Source: Mytilus galloprovincialis (taxonomy: Eukaryota > Mollusca > Bivalvia > Mytilida > Mytilidae). Taken from it: a stretch of DNA of 64,000 nt. Numbering within the stretch: the first letter of the stretch is position 1; every line of letters starts with the position of its first letter. The translations under genes and the position numbers were made by a program. The DNA lies in NCBI RefSeq assembly GCF_965363235.1, contig NC_134843.1, positions 47,921,535 through 47,985,534 on the forward strand, written 5' to 3'. Below are positions 52,845 to 64,000 of the stretch, in pieces. The notes beneath the pieces were generated by a model. The model did not search any database. It was not told the origin of the DNA and saw only the letters and a program-made list of their open reading frames with translations.

Positions 52845-53260
52845 GATTAAACGCCTTTTTAAAGGAATATATTGGTGTATTAACTCGACCAAATTCACTC
52901 CCAAACAAATAAAAGTCCGAAAGGAATTCATTGGTGTATCGGAACTCGACCAATTCACTCCCAAACAAACAAATAAAAGTCGGACTTTTATGATATATTT
53001 GTGAGTGACTTGGTCCAGTTTATACACCAATAAATTTCTTTAAAAAGGCGTTTAATTCTTATAATTCTTCATATATTCTGTATTTCCTTATATGAAAACC
53101 ATATAAGAATTGTTGGTGTATAAACTGTACCAAGCTAAGTCACTCACAAACATATTATACAAGTCCTTTGGAGTTTTTTTGTTTGTGAGTGAATTGGTCG
53201 AGTTTATACACCCATAAATTCCTTTAAAAAGGCATGTAATCCAATAATACTTCTTATATG
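52845..53260. mobile_element. Two adjacent foldback elements upstream of the GT61 gene
   Basis: First unit, about 52845-53060: AAACGCCTTTTTAAAGGAAT at the left and its diverged reverse complement at the right, with ACTCGACCAAATTCACTC/GAGTGACTTGGTCCAGTTT inside. Second unit, about 53085-53240: TTGGTGTATAAACTGTACCA and TGGTCGAGTTTATACACC. Both share the GGTGTATAAACT core. They begin about 110 bp upstream of the GT61 ATG. Confidence 0.75.
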
Positions 53261-53394
53261 ATTTACATATTAGGAATACGTTGATATGATTGGTTGAGAG
53301 GACTTCCGGAAGTTGTTCTCGATCGTTCTTGACGTTGTTTATTTTTCGATAGACGGCGTTGTTCGAACTTCTTTTCGTAACCAATGAAAGCAAG

Positions 53395-53469
53395 ATGGCG
53401 GCGGTAATGACACAATACGGATCGACGTTAACAACATTATTTTCACTTCGCGTTAATCGTCAAATTGAA
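53395..53469 (+). other. Possible first exon or 5' end of an unidentified gene
   Basis: ATG at 53395 sits in a GCAAGATGGCGGCGG context common at animal start codons. The frame reads MAAVMTQYGSTLTTLFSLRV then NRQIE and stops. A GTAATG right after ATGGCGGCG could be a donor. No downstream exon with recognisable homology was found, so this may be a first exon, an upstream frame or chance. Confidence 0.2.
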
Positions 53470-53688
53470 TAATAAACACATCTTTCGTTTGATTGATAAT
53501 AAGAGTTTTTGAAGTTTTAATATTTTCTATCAGATTGTAAATGTCACTAAATACATATTTTTGCATTTACCAACAAATATATTCATGCGCCAGGCCTAAT
53601 CAATGTCAGAAATATACAATTTACGTGTGATAGAGGTTACGAGTGTGGAAAAATGATTTCCTTATCTCCAATTTTAGAGAATGACTAG

Positions 53689-53900
53689 AACACACCCGTG
53701 AAATCGCGGGCATTCAAAGCGTGGTTGAAAGTATGTAAAGTGTTGTAGGTAGATTTTTTGTAAAAGATTAAATGACTGGAGAATTTCAGGAAAGGTATGA
53801 AAAGGTACTTGGGGACAGGACAATTGTTTTTCTGTCCTCCTCCTTTTTTCGAAAAATCCCATTTTTTTTTGTTTTCTATCAATTACAATATGAACCTTCC
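53689..53900 (+). repeat. Dispersed repeat R4, third copy
   Basis: TAGAACACACCCGTGAAATC then GCGGGCATTC and ATTTTTTGTAAAAGATTA. Matches 40895 and 39178. Confidence 0.65.
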
Positions 53901-54004
53901 TGATTACTATAAATAAAGGGTATTTGCTTTTTGCTATCAATTCTCAGTTTACTTATCAATACACGGCGGTCATTGATATAGTATATAGACCCTCTCTATT
54001 TAAT

Positions 54005-54100
54005 ATACGTTCGGACGTAAAACGTTTCGAATGCGAATTAAACTAATTCGAATTAGTTAATGCGAATCGAATTCGAATTACGTGTGAACGCAGCATTAGT
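54005..54100. repeat. AATTCGAATT-rich repeat end
   Basis: GGACGTAAAACGTTTCGAAT and ACTAATTCGAATTAGTTAAT, ending CGTGTGAACGCAGCATTA. Almost the same sequence is at 56186-56270. Confidence 0.75.
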
Positions 54101-55960
54101 GACCCGATGATTTTTTGTAAAAGATCAAAGTCCGTTAAAACACTTATTTATAAGTTAATGAGCATCTTTTTATATATTTATAAATCTCGGTTTGTTGAAT
54201 AATTAAATCAAACATAGAAAAGGGTACAGGGGTCCTACATTTCTGTATTCTTTTTTTTCGCTCATTATTCTTTATCTTAAAATAAACAATGGCTATTCCG
54301 TAATTACTTGATAAGTGTATTCTGGACATTGTTCTTTTCTGTAATTAGTATATTTTTACCAAATTCTTTATGATTTGCAGTTTTTCGTTATATTTAGCAC
54401 CCCATTGTTCTCTATTCATCATTTTCCACATTTTTTTCTATTATTTTACCCCCCCTTTTTTTCCCTCATTGTGGTTGTCGTTGGTTCATGGGTGTCTTAC
54501 CGATTGTCCCACTTTTTTAAATTACAGGTAAAAAAGTAATAAAATTTTTGTGGGAAAATCGGGAATATGTTTGTTGGACAGTGGTATAGATTAAATGTGG
54601 GACAGTTGGGAATTTTAAATGTGGGACAATTGGGAATTGTTTTGATAGTGATGAACTTATTTTTATAGTATGTTGCAGTTAATTAAAGGTTACTATACAT
54701 CAATGTAACCTATAAAATATGAAGAAGAAGAAAAAAAAATAAACTGTTACAAATAACAATATTTACATATTTTATTTTGCACATAGTAGGTACAATTGAA
54801 GTATCATAAAAAAAAAATAATGTTATGCCTCGTTTACACAGTCAGGATTCTACTTCGTCAGAACTATCTCCCCATTACGCCAGTTCATTTTCACAATCGT
54901 AGAAATGGAAGCCATTGTCCCTAGGGATGACGCGCTAGCAATTTTGCTCATGGTAACCGATAAATTTATCCACATTGCACCATTACGATCCTTATATGTC
55001 AGTTGTATTTTAAAAGACAAATGTATCAACTAGGTAATGAGCATCAGTTAATGATCTTGTCTGCATTGATTCAACTTAAAACTATTGTCTGATCGGTTGT
55101 CAGGTGGAATTTTCGAAAATTCATAAACATTTAAAAAAATTCTAATTAAAAATTGCGTGGAAGGGTAGACTAGATTTTTTTTAGTGTATAAAGACTATAC
55201 ACCCTAGTTTTCACACACACAAAAATATATTTTTTCAAAGATATGCATTTTCATTATCCAACTTGAAAGACTGTCGTCAAGTACTTTCAGTAAAAAAAAT
55301 AGCTATTCGAACACACCTCTGTTTTTGTGACTCATTAGATAGGTATTTCACTTGACCCATATATTTCATCTTTTAGTACTGTTATATTTTTGTATTATAA
55401 AGTCAATCTGAAGCTTTGATATATAAAAATAATAGAATCTGAAGCGAGACGATGTATGAAATATTCTTGCTTTGTACGATATCAAGACAAAATATTCAAC
55501 TCAAACACGCTCTAACATAAAAAGGTGCACTCGATTTTCTCTTTTCGATACAATTGTTACCCATTTTTTTTATTTTTTTCTTGAGTCACATAATGGAAGG
55601 GCAGACACGAAAATTTTTGAATTAATAGATTAATATGTTTTATAGATTAATATGTTTTCCGTCCGTGGTAATTTTTTCAAAAAAATCGGAGGTTATGCAT
55701 TTTCTTCATCCAACTTGAAAGATACCCATGTTGTCGACTTGAAAACTTATTGTTCTGCGTTACTATGTACTAGATAAATTGAAAACTTATGCAGATGGTG
55801 TTTTTAAAATAAAACACCTCGTAATTGAGAAGAAAATTGTAATTTTGTTTGTTTTATTAACTTTTAAAATTTTTGTCACTATAGTAAACAATACAGTACA
55901 CATTTATCGCCTTCTCTAACAAGGAGCTTCGATTCTTTTGTTCTATTTCAACCGGGTTTC
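54101..55960. other. Unannotated AT-rich stretch
   Basis: No gene recognised. GTGGGACAGTTGGGAATT and GTGGGACAATTGGGAATT (about 54597-54640) form a short direct repeat. Confidence 0.5.
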
Positions 55961-55974
55961 CGACTGTACACGTA

Positions 55975-56275
55975 CATTTAATTCGAATTGAATTCGAATC
56001 GGATGCGAATTGAATTCGCTAATCGCGTTCACATATTCTTCTTTTTTTTTTAATTTGAATTGATTCGAATGGGCTAATTCGAAATAACCAATTCGCATTA
56101 GAAATACGTTTTTGATAATACGAATTAAAAGTTAGGACAGTAAAGCTAATTTGACGAGCATTGCAATTCGAATTAGAATTGACGTTAGGACGTAAAACGT
56201 TTCGAATGCGAGTTAAACTAATTCGAATTAGTTAATGCGAATCGAATTCGAATTACGTGTAAACTCAACATAAGT
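55975..56275. repeat. AATTCGAATT-rich palindromic repeat cluster
   Basis: Many AATTCGAAT/GAATTCGAAT words in both orientations. 56186-56270 is a close direct copy of 54012-54098 and ends CGTGTAAACTCAACATAAG. Confidence 0.75.
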
Positions 56276-56478
56276 CTTAAGCGCATATTTTTTTTATGAG
56301 TTTTTATTGCCTTTAAACTAGCTGTCAGTAACTGCTAGTACTATCAGATCTGCATACTTCAAGCATCCGTTGTTGTGATGTATAAGTAGCCGTCCATGTC
56401 CACTCTGTTTTTGTTCAAGGTATTTCTGTTCGTACCCATCTGATGCCCTTATATCATTATATTTTTCTGCAGGAAAAA

Positions 56479-57361
56479 AAACTGTTTTGTTCGTTTTTAG
56501 ATTTTAAAAGTGCTTTTGATACAGTCTGGCGAAGTTATATATAATATGTATCAAAATATTAAAACATGTATAAGGAAAGGAGACGAAGTTTCAGCGTTTT
56601 TCAGTTGTGATGTAGGAGTAAAACAGGGAGAGAATTTGTCTCCTTTCCTCTTCTCATTATTTTTAAATGACCTTGAAAGTTTCTTGTTAGACAACAATGT
56701 CGATTGTTTACCAAAGGTCTATGCAAAATGTGAAGAAGAATTGTCTTGTCTACTTAAACTCCTAATTATCTTGTATGCAGACGATACTGTACTACTGTCT
56801 GAAACAGAAGAAGGTCTTCAACGGGCCTTGTTAGCGTTTGAGCAATATTGTAATTTATGGAAACTTCGAATTAATTCAAACAAGACACAAATTGTAATAT
56901 TCAGCAAGATAAAATTTAAACCAAAAATTGTATTTAATATTTATCAGTTTATGGTGAAAATATTGATGTACAAGATTCATATTCATATCTTGGTGTTATT
57001 TTCAATTATAATGGTAGTTTTTGTATTGCTATAAAAGAAATTATTGGATCAGGCAAATAAAGCATTATATGCTTTACTGCAGAAAATAAGAAATTTGTCA
57101 ATTCTATTAGATTTGCAATTAAAATTGCTTGATTCACTTATTACTCCAATTCTTGCCTACTCAAGTGAAGTATGGGGATTTGAAAATATACAGGGTATAG
57201 AAAAAATACAGTAAGAGAATTCTCAATTTAAGAAACAATACTCCTAGCTATATGGTATATGGAGACGAAGTTGTCATTAAATTGAGAATGGCGTTATTTT
57301 GGAACAACCTTTTATCCAGTAGTAACAAAATATCTAGTATTTTGTATAGACTTATATTTAA
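56479..57361 (+). pseudogene. LINE reverse transcriptase, 5' part of interrupted host element
   Basis: Broken reverse transcriptase of a non-LTR retrotransposon. 56479-56535 reads KKLFCSFLDFKSAFDTVWR. An internal deletion and frame change follow, then 56510-57034 carries VGVKQGENLSPFLFSLFLND and the palm motif LYADDTVLLSETEEG. A frameshift near 57034 leads to KKLLDQANKALYALLQKIRN through LDSLITPILAYSSEVWGFEN. A stop at about 57213 is followed by RILNLRNNTPSYMVYGDE up to SSILYRLIFK, where a second LINE interrupts it. Its C-terminal part resumes at 59303. It cannot be functional. The clade was not assigned. Confidence 0.85.
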
Positions 57362-59302
57362 GTCGGGAGATTTCAAAGACCCAAATAACTACAGAGGAAT
57401 ATCTCTTATAAATGGTATTGCCAAAATATTTAGTTCAATTTTAAATAACAGAATAATTAAATATATGGAAAACAAATTTAGCCAGGAACAATTTGGATTT
57501 CTTCCTAAATTAAGAACTACAGATAGTCTATTTGTATTTAAAACTTTGATTAATAAATTTAAAAAAGAAACCATTATTTGTTATGTTGACTTACGTAAAA
57601 CATTTGACTCCATTTGGAGAACAGCTTTATTATATAAAATTTTGTCTCAGGGTATTGGTAGTAAAATGTATCAAGTAATAAAAAATATGTATTCAACCAC
57701 AAAATCTTCAATTAAGATTAATGATAAACTCACTAACTGGTTTGAAGTAACTAGAGGGGTAAGACAAGGGGATTCTTTAAGTCCCACCCTATTCAATATT
57801 TTCATAAATGATCTACCTCAAATTTTTAAACAGGATGACTGTGATCTCTTGAAAATAGAACAGACAAATATTGGAAGCCTCCTATTTGCTGATGATATTT
57901 TGATAATGTCTGAAACTAAAGAGGGTCATTAGTCAAGTTTAAACCATTTGTCTCAATACTGTGATAAATGGCAGTTAAATGTAAATTATAAAAAAATAAA
58001 ACTATGATTTTAAGCACAAGTAACAATAGAAAAAATCTTAACCATTCTTTTAATTATAATGGTGACAAATAAGAGCAAATGGAAAAGTTTAAATTTCTTG
58101 GTAATATCATTAGTCAGAATGGAAATCTTATTCATTCAGCACAAGAATTAGCCAAAAAATCTATGAAAGTAATGTATTCTATAAAAACATATTGTAATTC
58201 GATTCAACAGACTCCTGTAAATTTGTCAATCCATTTATTAAACTCACTCGTTAGACCAATATTAACTTATAACAGTGAAATATGATATATGGATGCATAC
58301 TCATCCTTTTATAAAGCTTCAATTAAAGGAGATAAAATAATAAAAGAGTAGATACTCTTAATTTCATTGACAAAAGTCCACCTGATAAAGTACTTAATAA
58401 ATTTAATAAGTTAACTTTAGGAGTAAAAAAATGCTCTTGCAATATAGCTGCTCGATCTGAATTAGGCAGCTACCCTATTGATTGCTTATAAAAAGACAAA
58501 CTCTTCTTTTTCATAATAGACTATTAAGGGAAGAAACTAGCCCCTTACTAAAAGAGACACTAAATTTGGCAAAAACTTGACATAATGCAGGCATTTATTC
58601 TTGGTACTCATATGTAAATCATGTCAGAAGTCAAAATGATTTAGAAATTGTTAACCAAAATAAGGATAAAAATAATAGGCTAATATACAAACAAAATTTA
58701 GAAAACTTCTATGAAAATTTATATAATGATAAAATATTAAATTTACAAGAGAATAGCAAACTCCAACTTTTTAAAAAAATAAAGAAAAGCTATAACTTTG
58801 AACCATACCTACTTTCTCAAAATTTTGAATATAGACAACTAATTTGTAAATTTCGAATAAGTGACCACTGTTTATTAACAGAAACTGGTAGATACAGGAA
58901 AATTCCCAGAGATTTAAGACTATGTACACATTGTGATGTACTAGATGAGTTTCATTTCTTTTTTAAATGTAAAATAAATGAACAATTAAGAAAAGAATTT
59001 TTAAATGAAAATAAATATAATAACTTAAATGATATAGATAAATTAAAACATATCCTCAATCCTGAAACAAAACAGGACACTTGCAAATTAGGCTCCTTTT
59101 TAAAAAAGTCACTAAGACTGAGGGCGGGGAGTCCTTAACATGATTTAAATCTCTTGTATTATATTGATTTAAAGAAAGACAAGGATTATAGTTCAAAGTG
59201 TCTGCATTGTTAATTTTCATTGCTTTATATATGTAAACTGTATATTATGTATCATGTTTTAAGCCATTGGCCCATATGGGCGTAAAGTGCTTTTCAATAA
59301 AG
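57362..59302 (+). pseudogene. Second LINE, nested inside the first, 5'-truncated and decayed
   Basis: The frame from 57362 reads SGDFKDPNNYRGISLINGIA, then YVDLRKTFDSIWR, TRGVRQGDSLSPTLFNIFIN and the palm motif SLLFADDILIMSETKEG. It hits a stop at 57930, with more stops and shifts after. A later part (about 58800-59135) has ICKFRISDHCLLTETGRYRK and a C-x2-C-x8-H-x4-C knuckle (CTHCDVLDEFHFFFKC). The 3' end is AAGTGCTTTTCAATAAA, giving a poly(A)-signal-like end near 59300. It lacks the endonuclease and the start of the reverse transcriptase, which is typical of 5' truncation. It is flanked by near-identical 9-mers (TATATTTAA and TATGTTTAA). Confidence 0.85.
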
Positions 59303-60112
59303 TATGTTTAAACTTCACGAGAGTAAGCAAGGACATTTTAAATGGATTGCTTATGTTAAATCCATTTTTGATGAAACAGGGCTTAGTTTTATATGGAATG
59401 ATCAAATGCATATGGATAACAATATTCTCAAGTCTATTCTGAAACAGAATTTGACTGATCAATTTATTCAAAATTGGTTCTCGCAAATTAATAGCTCATC
59501 TAGGGAGGAATTTTATGGACTGATAAATTATATATGTGTAAGTTAAGATGCTCAAATTTAAAATTTCCTATAGAGACAGGAAGATGGGCAAAGATCCCTA
59601 AACAAAATAGAATTTGTCATTTATGTAACTTTAATATTGGTAACGAATATCATTACATGTTTACTTGTACATATCCACAAATCGTGGACCTGCGCAAAAA
59701 ATTTATCCCACATTATTACAATACAAATCCATCAGAGATCAAAATGATTGGAATGCTGTCAAATTGCAATGTAAAATTATATCGTTATATTTGTAGATTC
59801 TTAAAAAACATTATCAAATAATATATCTATAATTATTCACGTTTTTATACATATGTAAAACTCACATATTCATGACATTGTGTTAAATCCAAATGATAGA
59901 GACTGACTGTATATACACATGAAAGTTTCACGAGAATCACGTGCATGGTTTTTTATTGTGTGTTAGCTCCTGTTGTCGTATATATACATGTTTATCATAA
60001 TTGTATTGTAATTACTGTATAGATACTTCGTCTATTTATGTATGTATTATATTGACCTCTTGTACACTGTTGTTTCAGAGGATAATCAAACTTTGAATCT
60101 TGAATCTTGATG
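59303..60112 (+). pseudogene. LINE, 3' part of the interrupted host element
   Basis: Continues the first LINE after the nested insertion. FKLHESKQGHFKWIAYVKSI follows on from SSILYRLIFK. A frame change near 59540 leads to CKLRCSNLKFPIETGRWAKI and the knuckle ICHLCNFNIGNEYHYMFTC, with a stop at about 59821. The 3' UTR runs to a TTGAATC tandem tail (60093-60110), a simple-repeat end as seen in several LINE clades. Confidence 0.8.
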
Positions 60113-60401
60113 AGATAAGCCTTTTTCAACTGATTTTATAGTTTATTCTTTTGTTGTATTGTTTCAACACTGTCCGAGGCTATTGGGAGGGGGAATTTGC
60201 GCCTTCAAAAAAGTTTAACCCCGCCATATTAGATGTATTTGCCTGTCTGTACCAGGCTATTGGGAGGATTGACTCCTTCAAATAATTTTAACCCCGCCAC
60301 ATTATTTATGTGCCTGTCCCAAGTCAGTAGCCTGTAATTCAATGGTTGTCGTTTGTTGCTGTGTAACATATTTATTTATCGTTCATTATTTTGTAGAAAA
60401 T

Positions 60402-60457
60402 ATTGCCAGTAGTAGTAGAATAGGGATAATCCCTATTCTACTACTACTGTTGCAATA
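60402..60457. repeat. 21-bp-arm perfect hairpin with extended stem
   Basis: Arms 60407-60427 and 60429-60449 (CAGTAGTAGTAGAATAGGGA plus T) are exact reverse complements with a 1-nt loop. After a 1/2-nt bulge the stem continues with TATTGC/GCAATA. Confidence 0.9.
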
Positions 60458-60518
60458 AGTTTTCTAGTTTGAATTGTTTTACATTTGTCATTTTTAGGAC
60501 TTTTAAAGCTATGTGGTA

Positions 60519-60640
60519 TGGGATTTGTTCATTGTTGAAGCCCGTATTGTGACCTACAGTTGTTAATTTCTGGGTCATTTAGTCTCTTTGAGAGAGTTGT
60601 TTCATTGGCAATCATATCACATCTTCTTATTTTGATGGAA
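60519..60640 (-). repeat. Dispersed repeat R1, reverse copy
   Basis: TGAAGCCCGTATTGTGACCT and TTTCATTGGCAATCATATCA are the reverse of the 25985 copy. Confidence 0.55.
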
Positions 60641-60655
60641 GTCTGATTCTTCTTT

Positions 60656-60952
60656 TTAGTTTGTAAAGTGTCCTGTTAATTGCAAAAACAATGAGTATAT
60701 TCGAAAATCAACCGTAATAGTGCTTCTTGAACAGGCTGATCTGGCAAAATTCCAAACAGCGGCTTCGTTGTCAATAAAGAAAGTTGTTGTGTTCAGGTAA
60801 ATCTGACGTTGGGTGTTAGCAGTATTCATACAGAGAATATCAATGTCCTCTGAATGCCCCAGTAAAATTGCAAATACTAGTGGAAACATCTCTCCATTAA
60901 CTTCGTGTAGAATGTAAATGAGTTTATACCTCTTTTTTTTAATTGTATGCAT
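60656..60952 (-). pseudogene. MULE-type transposase fragment (putative)
   Basis: A 98-residue frame reading KLIYILHEVNGEMFPLVFAI then LLGHSEDIDIL and TTFFIDNEAAVWNF. The pattern of a hydrophobic strand, GE-x-FPLVFAIL, and a later D-x-E-x-A matches the core of MULE/FLYWCH-associated transposase domains. Only about a quarter of a normal transposase is present and nothing collinear was seen around it. The start codon is probably not real. I read it as a decayed fragment; the family call rests on a short stretch. Confidence 0.45.
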
Positions 60953-61135
60953 TATCTTTATATTTAATTAAAAACTTTACAGAGCAAAAAGCAATTAAAC
61001 AAACACATCAAACGAACGGATAACAACTGTCATATTCCTGACTTGGCACAGGCATTTTTCTAATGTATACACTATACATATGTAAGTATATTTAGAACGT
61101 CACAAACAAAACTATTATACTTGTGAAATAGCAGT

Positions 61136-62516
61136 CAGGGCCGTAACTACACGGAGGCAAATGAGGCAAATGCCTCATGTTGGAAATTTGAAAAAAAATT
61201 AAAAAAGTGAAACAAAAGCTTGTCTTCATATCAAATTGTTTTCACGGCGAGTGTCTTGCAAGAAGCAAGTTCTCTTCACTCTCTGATGTCGCCCCTGCAT
61301 GTTTTTCGTGATCTATGTTTCTAATTTACTTTTAGTTTTCAGTGTTGATGGTCTATTGTTTGTAGTTATGTGTCTTATCTGTACCCGGGTTTGTCTTTTG
61401 TTCATTTATTGTCCTACTTTATGACTATAATCTAAGTGTTGATTTTCTTTTATAAATCTAGTAATTTTGTTTAAAACTTGAGTTTTCTTATTCTGAAGGA
61501 CCTTTTGTCTAATTGAAAAAAACTACATTCAATTGTAAGAATATTTGAAATTAGATCTACGATGACGGGTGAACGGTTGTGTGGTTTTTGGCAATGTTGC
61601 ATGTCCACCGATGTCCAGACATTGTGCGAGAAAATATTTTTAGAAGATACGATGCTACTGGACACAGAAAAATTGGTCGTTTCTTCATGGAGAATTGAAT
61701 TTAATATTAAAGAATACAAAACTGGCTCTCTTTTTTGTAGATAAAACTAGATAGCTGACATGGGTTAAATTAAAGTGAGACCACCAATCTCGCGGTATCA
61801 AATCATTTGAAAAAAACAACAATGTATTGCCATATATGACCTTTTACATTGAAGCGCTTGCAATTAAGTCGTGTTCAGACCCTTCAATACAAAATAAAGG
61901 AATATGGAGTAAACGTGCACGGGACTTAATCGCACACAAAGTCAATACATAGAAAAATACAAATTATCTATGATCAGGGTTTTTATCCCTGTTCTTCATC
62001 TTGATAGTCACTGGCCTGAGGGTCTTCAGCAATGAAAGAATCATTAATACCATAAAACAAAGTCAAGATGGTCCCTAATGTCGACTTAAGCGGTACTTAA
62101 AGTATAATACTGCACTGTCACTATATCTAAATTCAGTCATAAAAAAAATTCTCCAAAGTCTAAACACAATACAAGACAAGAACAGACAGATCTGGTATTA
62201 AAATGATTATGAGAATTACGATTTTTGCTTTATCCTACATATCGGTCTTTTGATGTTGTCCCTTAAACCTAAAAGTTTTTTTTATTTACAATGAATCTAT
62301 ATATTTTGCTTTAAGACCAGAATATTGTCGAAAAAATAGCTAAAAATTAATTGCGTTTCAGAGTAAGAAAGAGTCCGGGAAACGGTCAGAATGCACGACT
62401 TTGCGTCATTTTTTTCAGAGCTTCTGGGGGCCTTGAGCGGCCTCCAGACCCTTCGCCTCGCTTCGCTCGGCGAATATATTTTGCCTCACTTTTAAAAGAA
62501 GCTAGTTACGGCCCTG
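61136..62516. mobile_element. hAT-like non-autonomous element, copy 2
   Basis: Same CAGGGCCGTAACTA terminal repeats and nearly identical sequence to 48464-49831. The main difference is about 13 extra bases near 61179. It is flanked by GCAGT on both sides (61131-61135 and 62517-62521), a likely 5-bp target duplication. Confidence 0.82.
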
Positions 62517-62904
62517 GCAGTTAATCGAATTTTATTGCATGAAAACCCAGTAAAGCGAAAAAAAAGTGTCCTGTTTCACTGGAGTAAACACGATATCAGA
62601 CGAACACTATACCTACCGTGGAAATACTGACCATTTAGAAAGAAAAATACTGGTCATTTCAAAAGGAAAATAAAGAACCACGACTACAACTTTTTCATTC
62701 AATTTATGAAAAGAGGCGAAACCTTATTATGTTATGAATTTTATCAAGGAACAATTGTTATTGTGACGTCTTTTTTTTTAGGATAATCTAGATTTAAACA
62801 TCCTTAAAACAATCAATAAATGTTGAATTAAAATGTATAAGTCGGATTCAAATGAAATTCAAACTGACATATAAGTAGTAGTTTTTAAGGATTAATTAAC
62901 ATTT

Positions 62905-63115
62905 AAAGAGGGACGAAAGATACCAAAGGGACAGTTAAACTCATAAATCGAAAATAAACTGACAACGCCATGGCTAAAAATGAAAAAGACAAACAGACAA
63001 ACAATAGTACACATGACACAACATAGAAAACTAAAGAATAAGCAACACGAACCCCACCAAAAACTATGGGTGATCTCAGGTGCTCCGTCGTGTTGCTTAT
63101 GTGATAAAAAATCCG
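62905..63115 (+). repeat. Dispersed repeat R2
   Basis: GAGGGACGAAAGATACCAAA, CTGACAACGCCATGGCTAAA and GGGTGATCTCAGGTGCTCCG. The reverse of 45815-46012. Confidence 0.65.
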
Positions 63116-64000
63116 GTAAATAGACTAATTCGGTAGTCACATTCATGAGGGAAGGGGATTGTACGTTACGTTAAACGTTACGGGTATGACTGATTTTTAT
63201 TGTTTGTTTTTATTTTGGGCAGTAATAATACCACTATCCCAGGTTTGCACCGCATTCTGTGCCTGGTCCAACCCAGGGACCTGTTTTATATTGAGTTGTC
63301 GCTGCCTGTTGTTGTATATGTCTCTGGTTAAATTAACCCTTTTCAAATCTACACCCGGAGACCTATATGAGGGATACAGGTTCCGTTGTTGCCTATAATA
63401 ATTCATAAAATGCATTTTTTGTAGATACCACATTGTAATGTACTGGCTCTTTTGCTGTAAAATAAATGTTAAAATTCATATAAATAATTTATAATCGGTT
63501 ATCTTCGATTTTACATAATATCTTGACAACATTATTTATCTGATATTACATATTTTTCAATATAAAATCAATTTGTCCTACCTTGTCAAGAAACTATAAT
63601 TCGTCCAGTGGTCAGCTTAAAAGGCTTGATCTTTTTGTTCAAACTTGTTTAAATAGATTTTAAAAAAATCGATAAATTTTCACTGGACAGTGTTTAAATA
63701 GTATTTGTACACCTACTATTTATATAATATGCAATTAAACAACAATGCTATCCACAATACTTTTGGTTTTTATTATGACTGACTGGATAGGATCAAGTGA
63801 CAAAAAGGTTATATGTAACCCTTTGTCATTGACGTCATTACAACTGTATTACAAAAGATCATAATTAAGGGTAGAATAATTCAACTGAAACATAAAAGAT
63901 TATAATTAAGGGTAGACTAAATAATGCCATTTACATAGGCGTAACACAAATCAGATATGAACTTTAATATTTGATATTTAGGTGACTTATAGGCTCATTG
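63116..64000. other. Unannotated stretch at the right edge
   Basis: No gene recognised. AAAAAGGTTATATGTAACCC with flanking GACA/TGTC at about 63799-63828 forms an imperfect hairpin. Confidence 0.5.

Overview
The window is animal nuclear DNA from a marine bivalve, most likely a mussel of the genus Mytilus. Reasons: a 310-residue TMEM231 orthologue split over seven exons with GT-AG introns, very AT-rich non-coding DNA, and many dispersed repeats of a kind I recognise from mussel genomic DNA. There are no operons, no ribosome-binding sites and no CRISPR array. The species call is an inference.

Genes. (1) TMEM231, a ciliary transition-zone membrane protein, lies on the minus strand at 35471-11343. 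All seven coding exons can be rebuilt with consistent phases (139+167+129+144+82+106+166 nt = 311 codons including the stop). (2) An apparently single-exon GT61 (DUF563) glycosyltransferase of 478 residues lies on the minus strand at 52735-51299. (3) The only other coding traces are transposon relics: two nested, broken LINE reverse transcriptases (56479-60112, plus strand) and a short MULE-transposase-like fragment (60656-60952, minus strand). No tRNA or rRNA gene was recognised.

Layout. 1-11300 is repeats downstream of TMEM231: several HINE/pearl-like elements and a 1.5 kb inverted-repeat element with an unusual internal motif array (9256-10782). 11343-35471 is TMEM231, whose introns hold a TA-flanked Tigger-like element with another element inserted in it, a 7 x 160 bp array, a 5 x 161 bp array, a TA-flanked MITE and a TTA-flanked Harbinger-like element. 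35500-51300 is intergenic, with another HINE-like copy, an A-B-A-B higher-order repeat (39236-40600), several MITEs (one with its empty site visible next to it), a minisatellite and the first of two near-identical 1.37 kb hAT-like elements. 51300-53450 holds the GT61 gene and two foldback elements just upstream. 53700-64000 holds AATTCGAATT-rich repeats, the nested LINEs, the second hAT-like copy and other dispersed repeats.

The strongest non-genic pattern is a group of element families with different sequences but one plan: a head with a short subterminal inverted repeat, an internal tandem array of about 160 bp units, a GACG/GGAC-type microsatellite, and a 3' terminal hairpin. This matches descriptions of bivalve pearl elements and Helentron-associated elements. 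A second pattern is a scatter of near-perfect short palindromes, unrelated in sequence, with arms of 10-25 bp. The two genes have no evident functional link.
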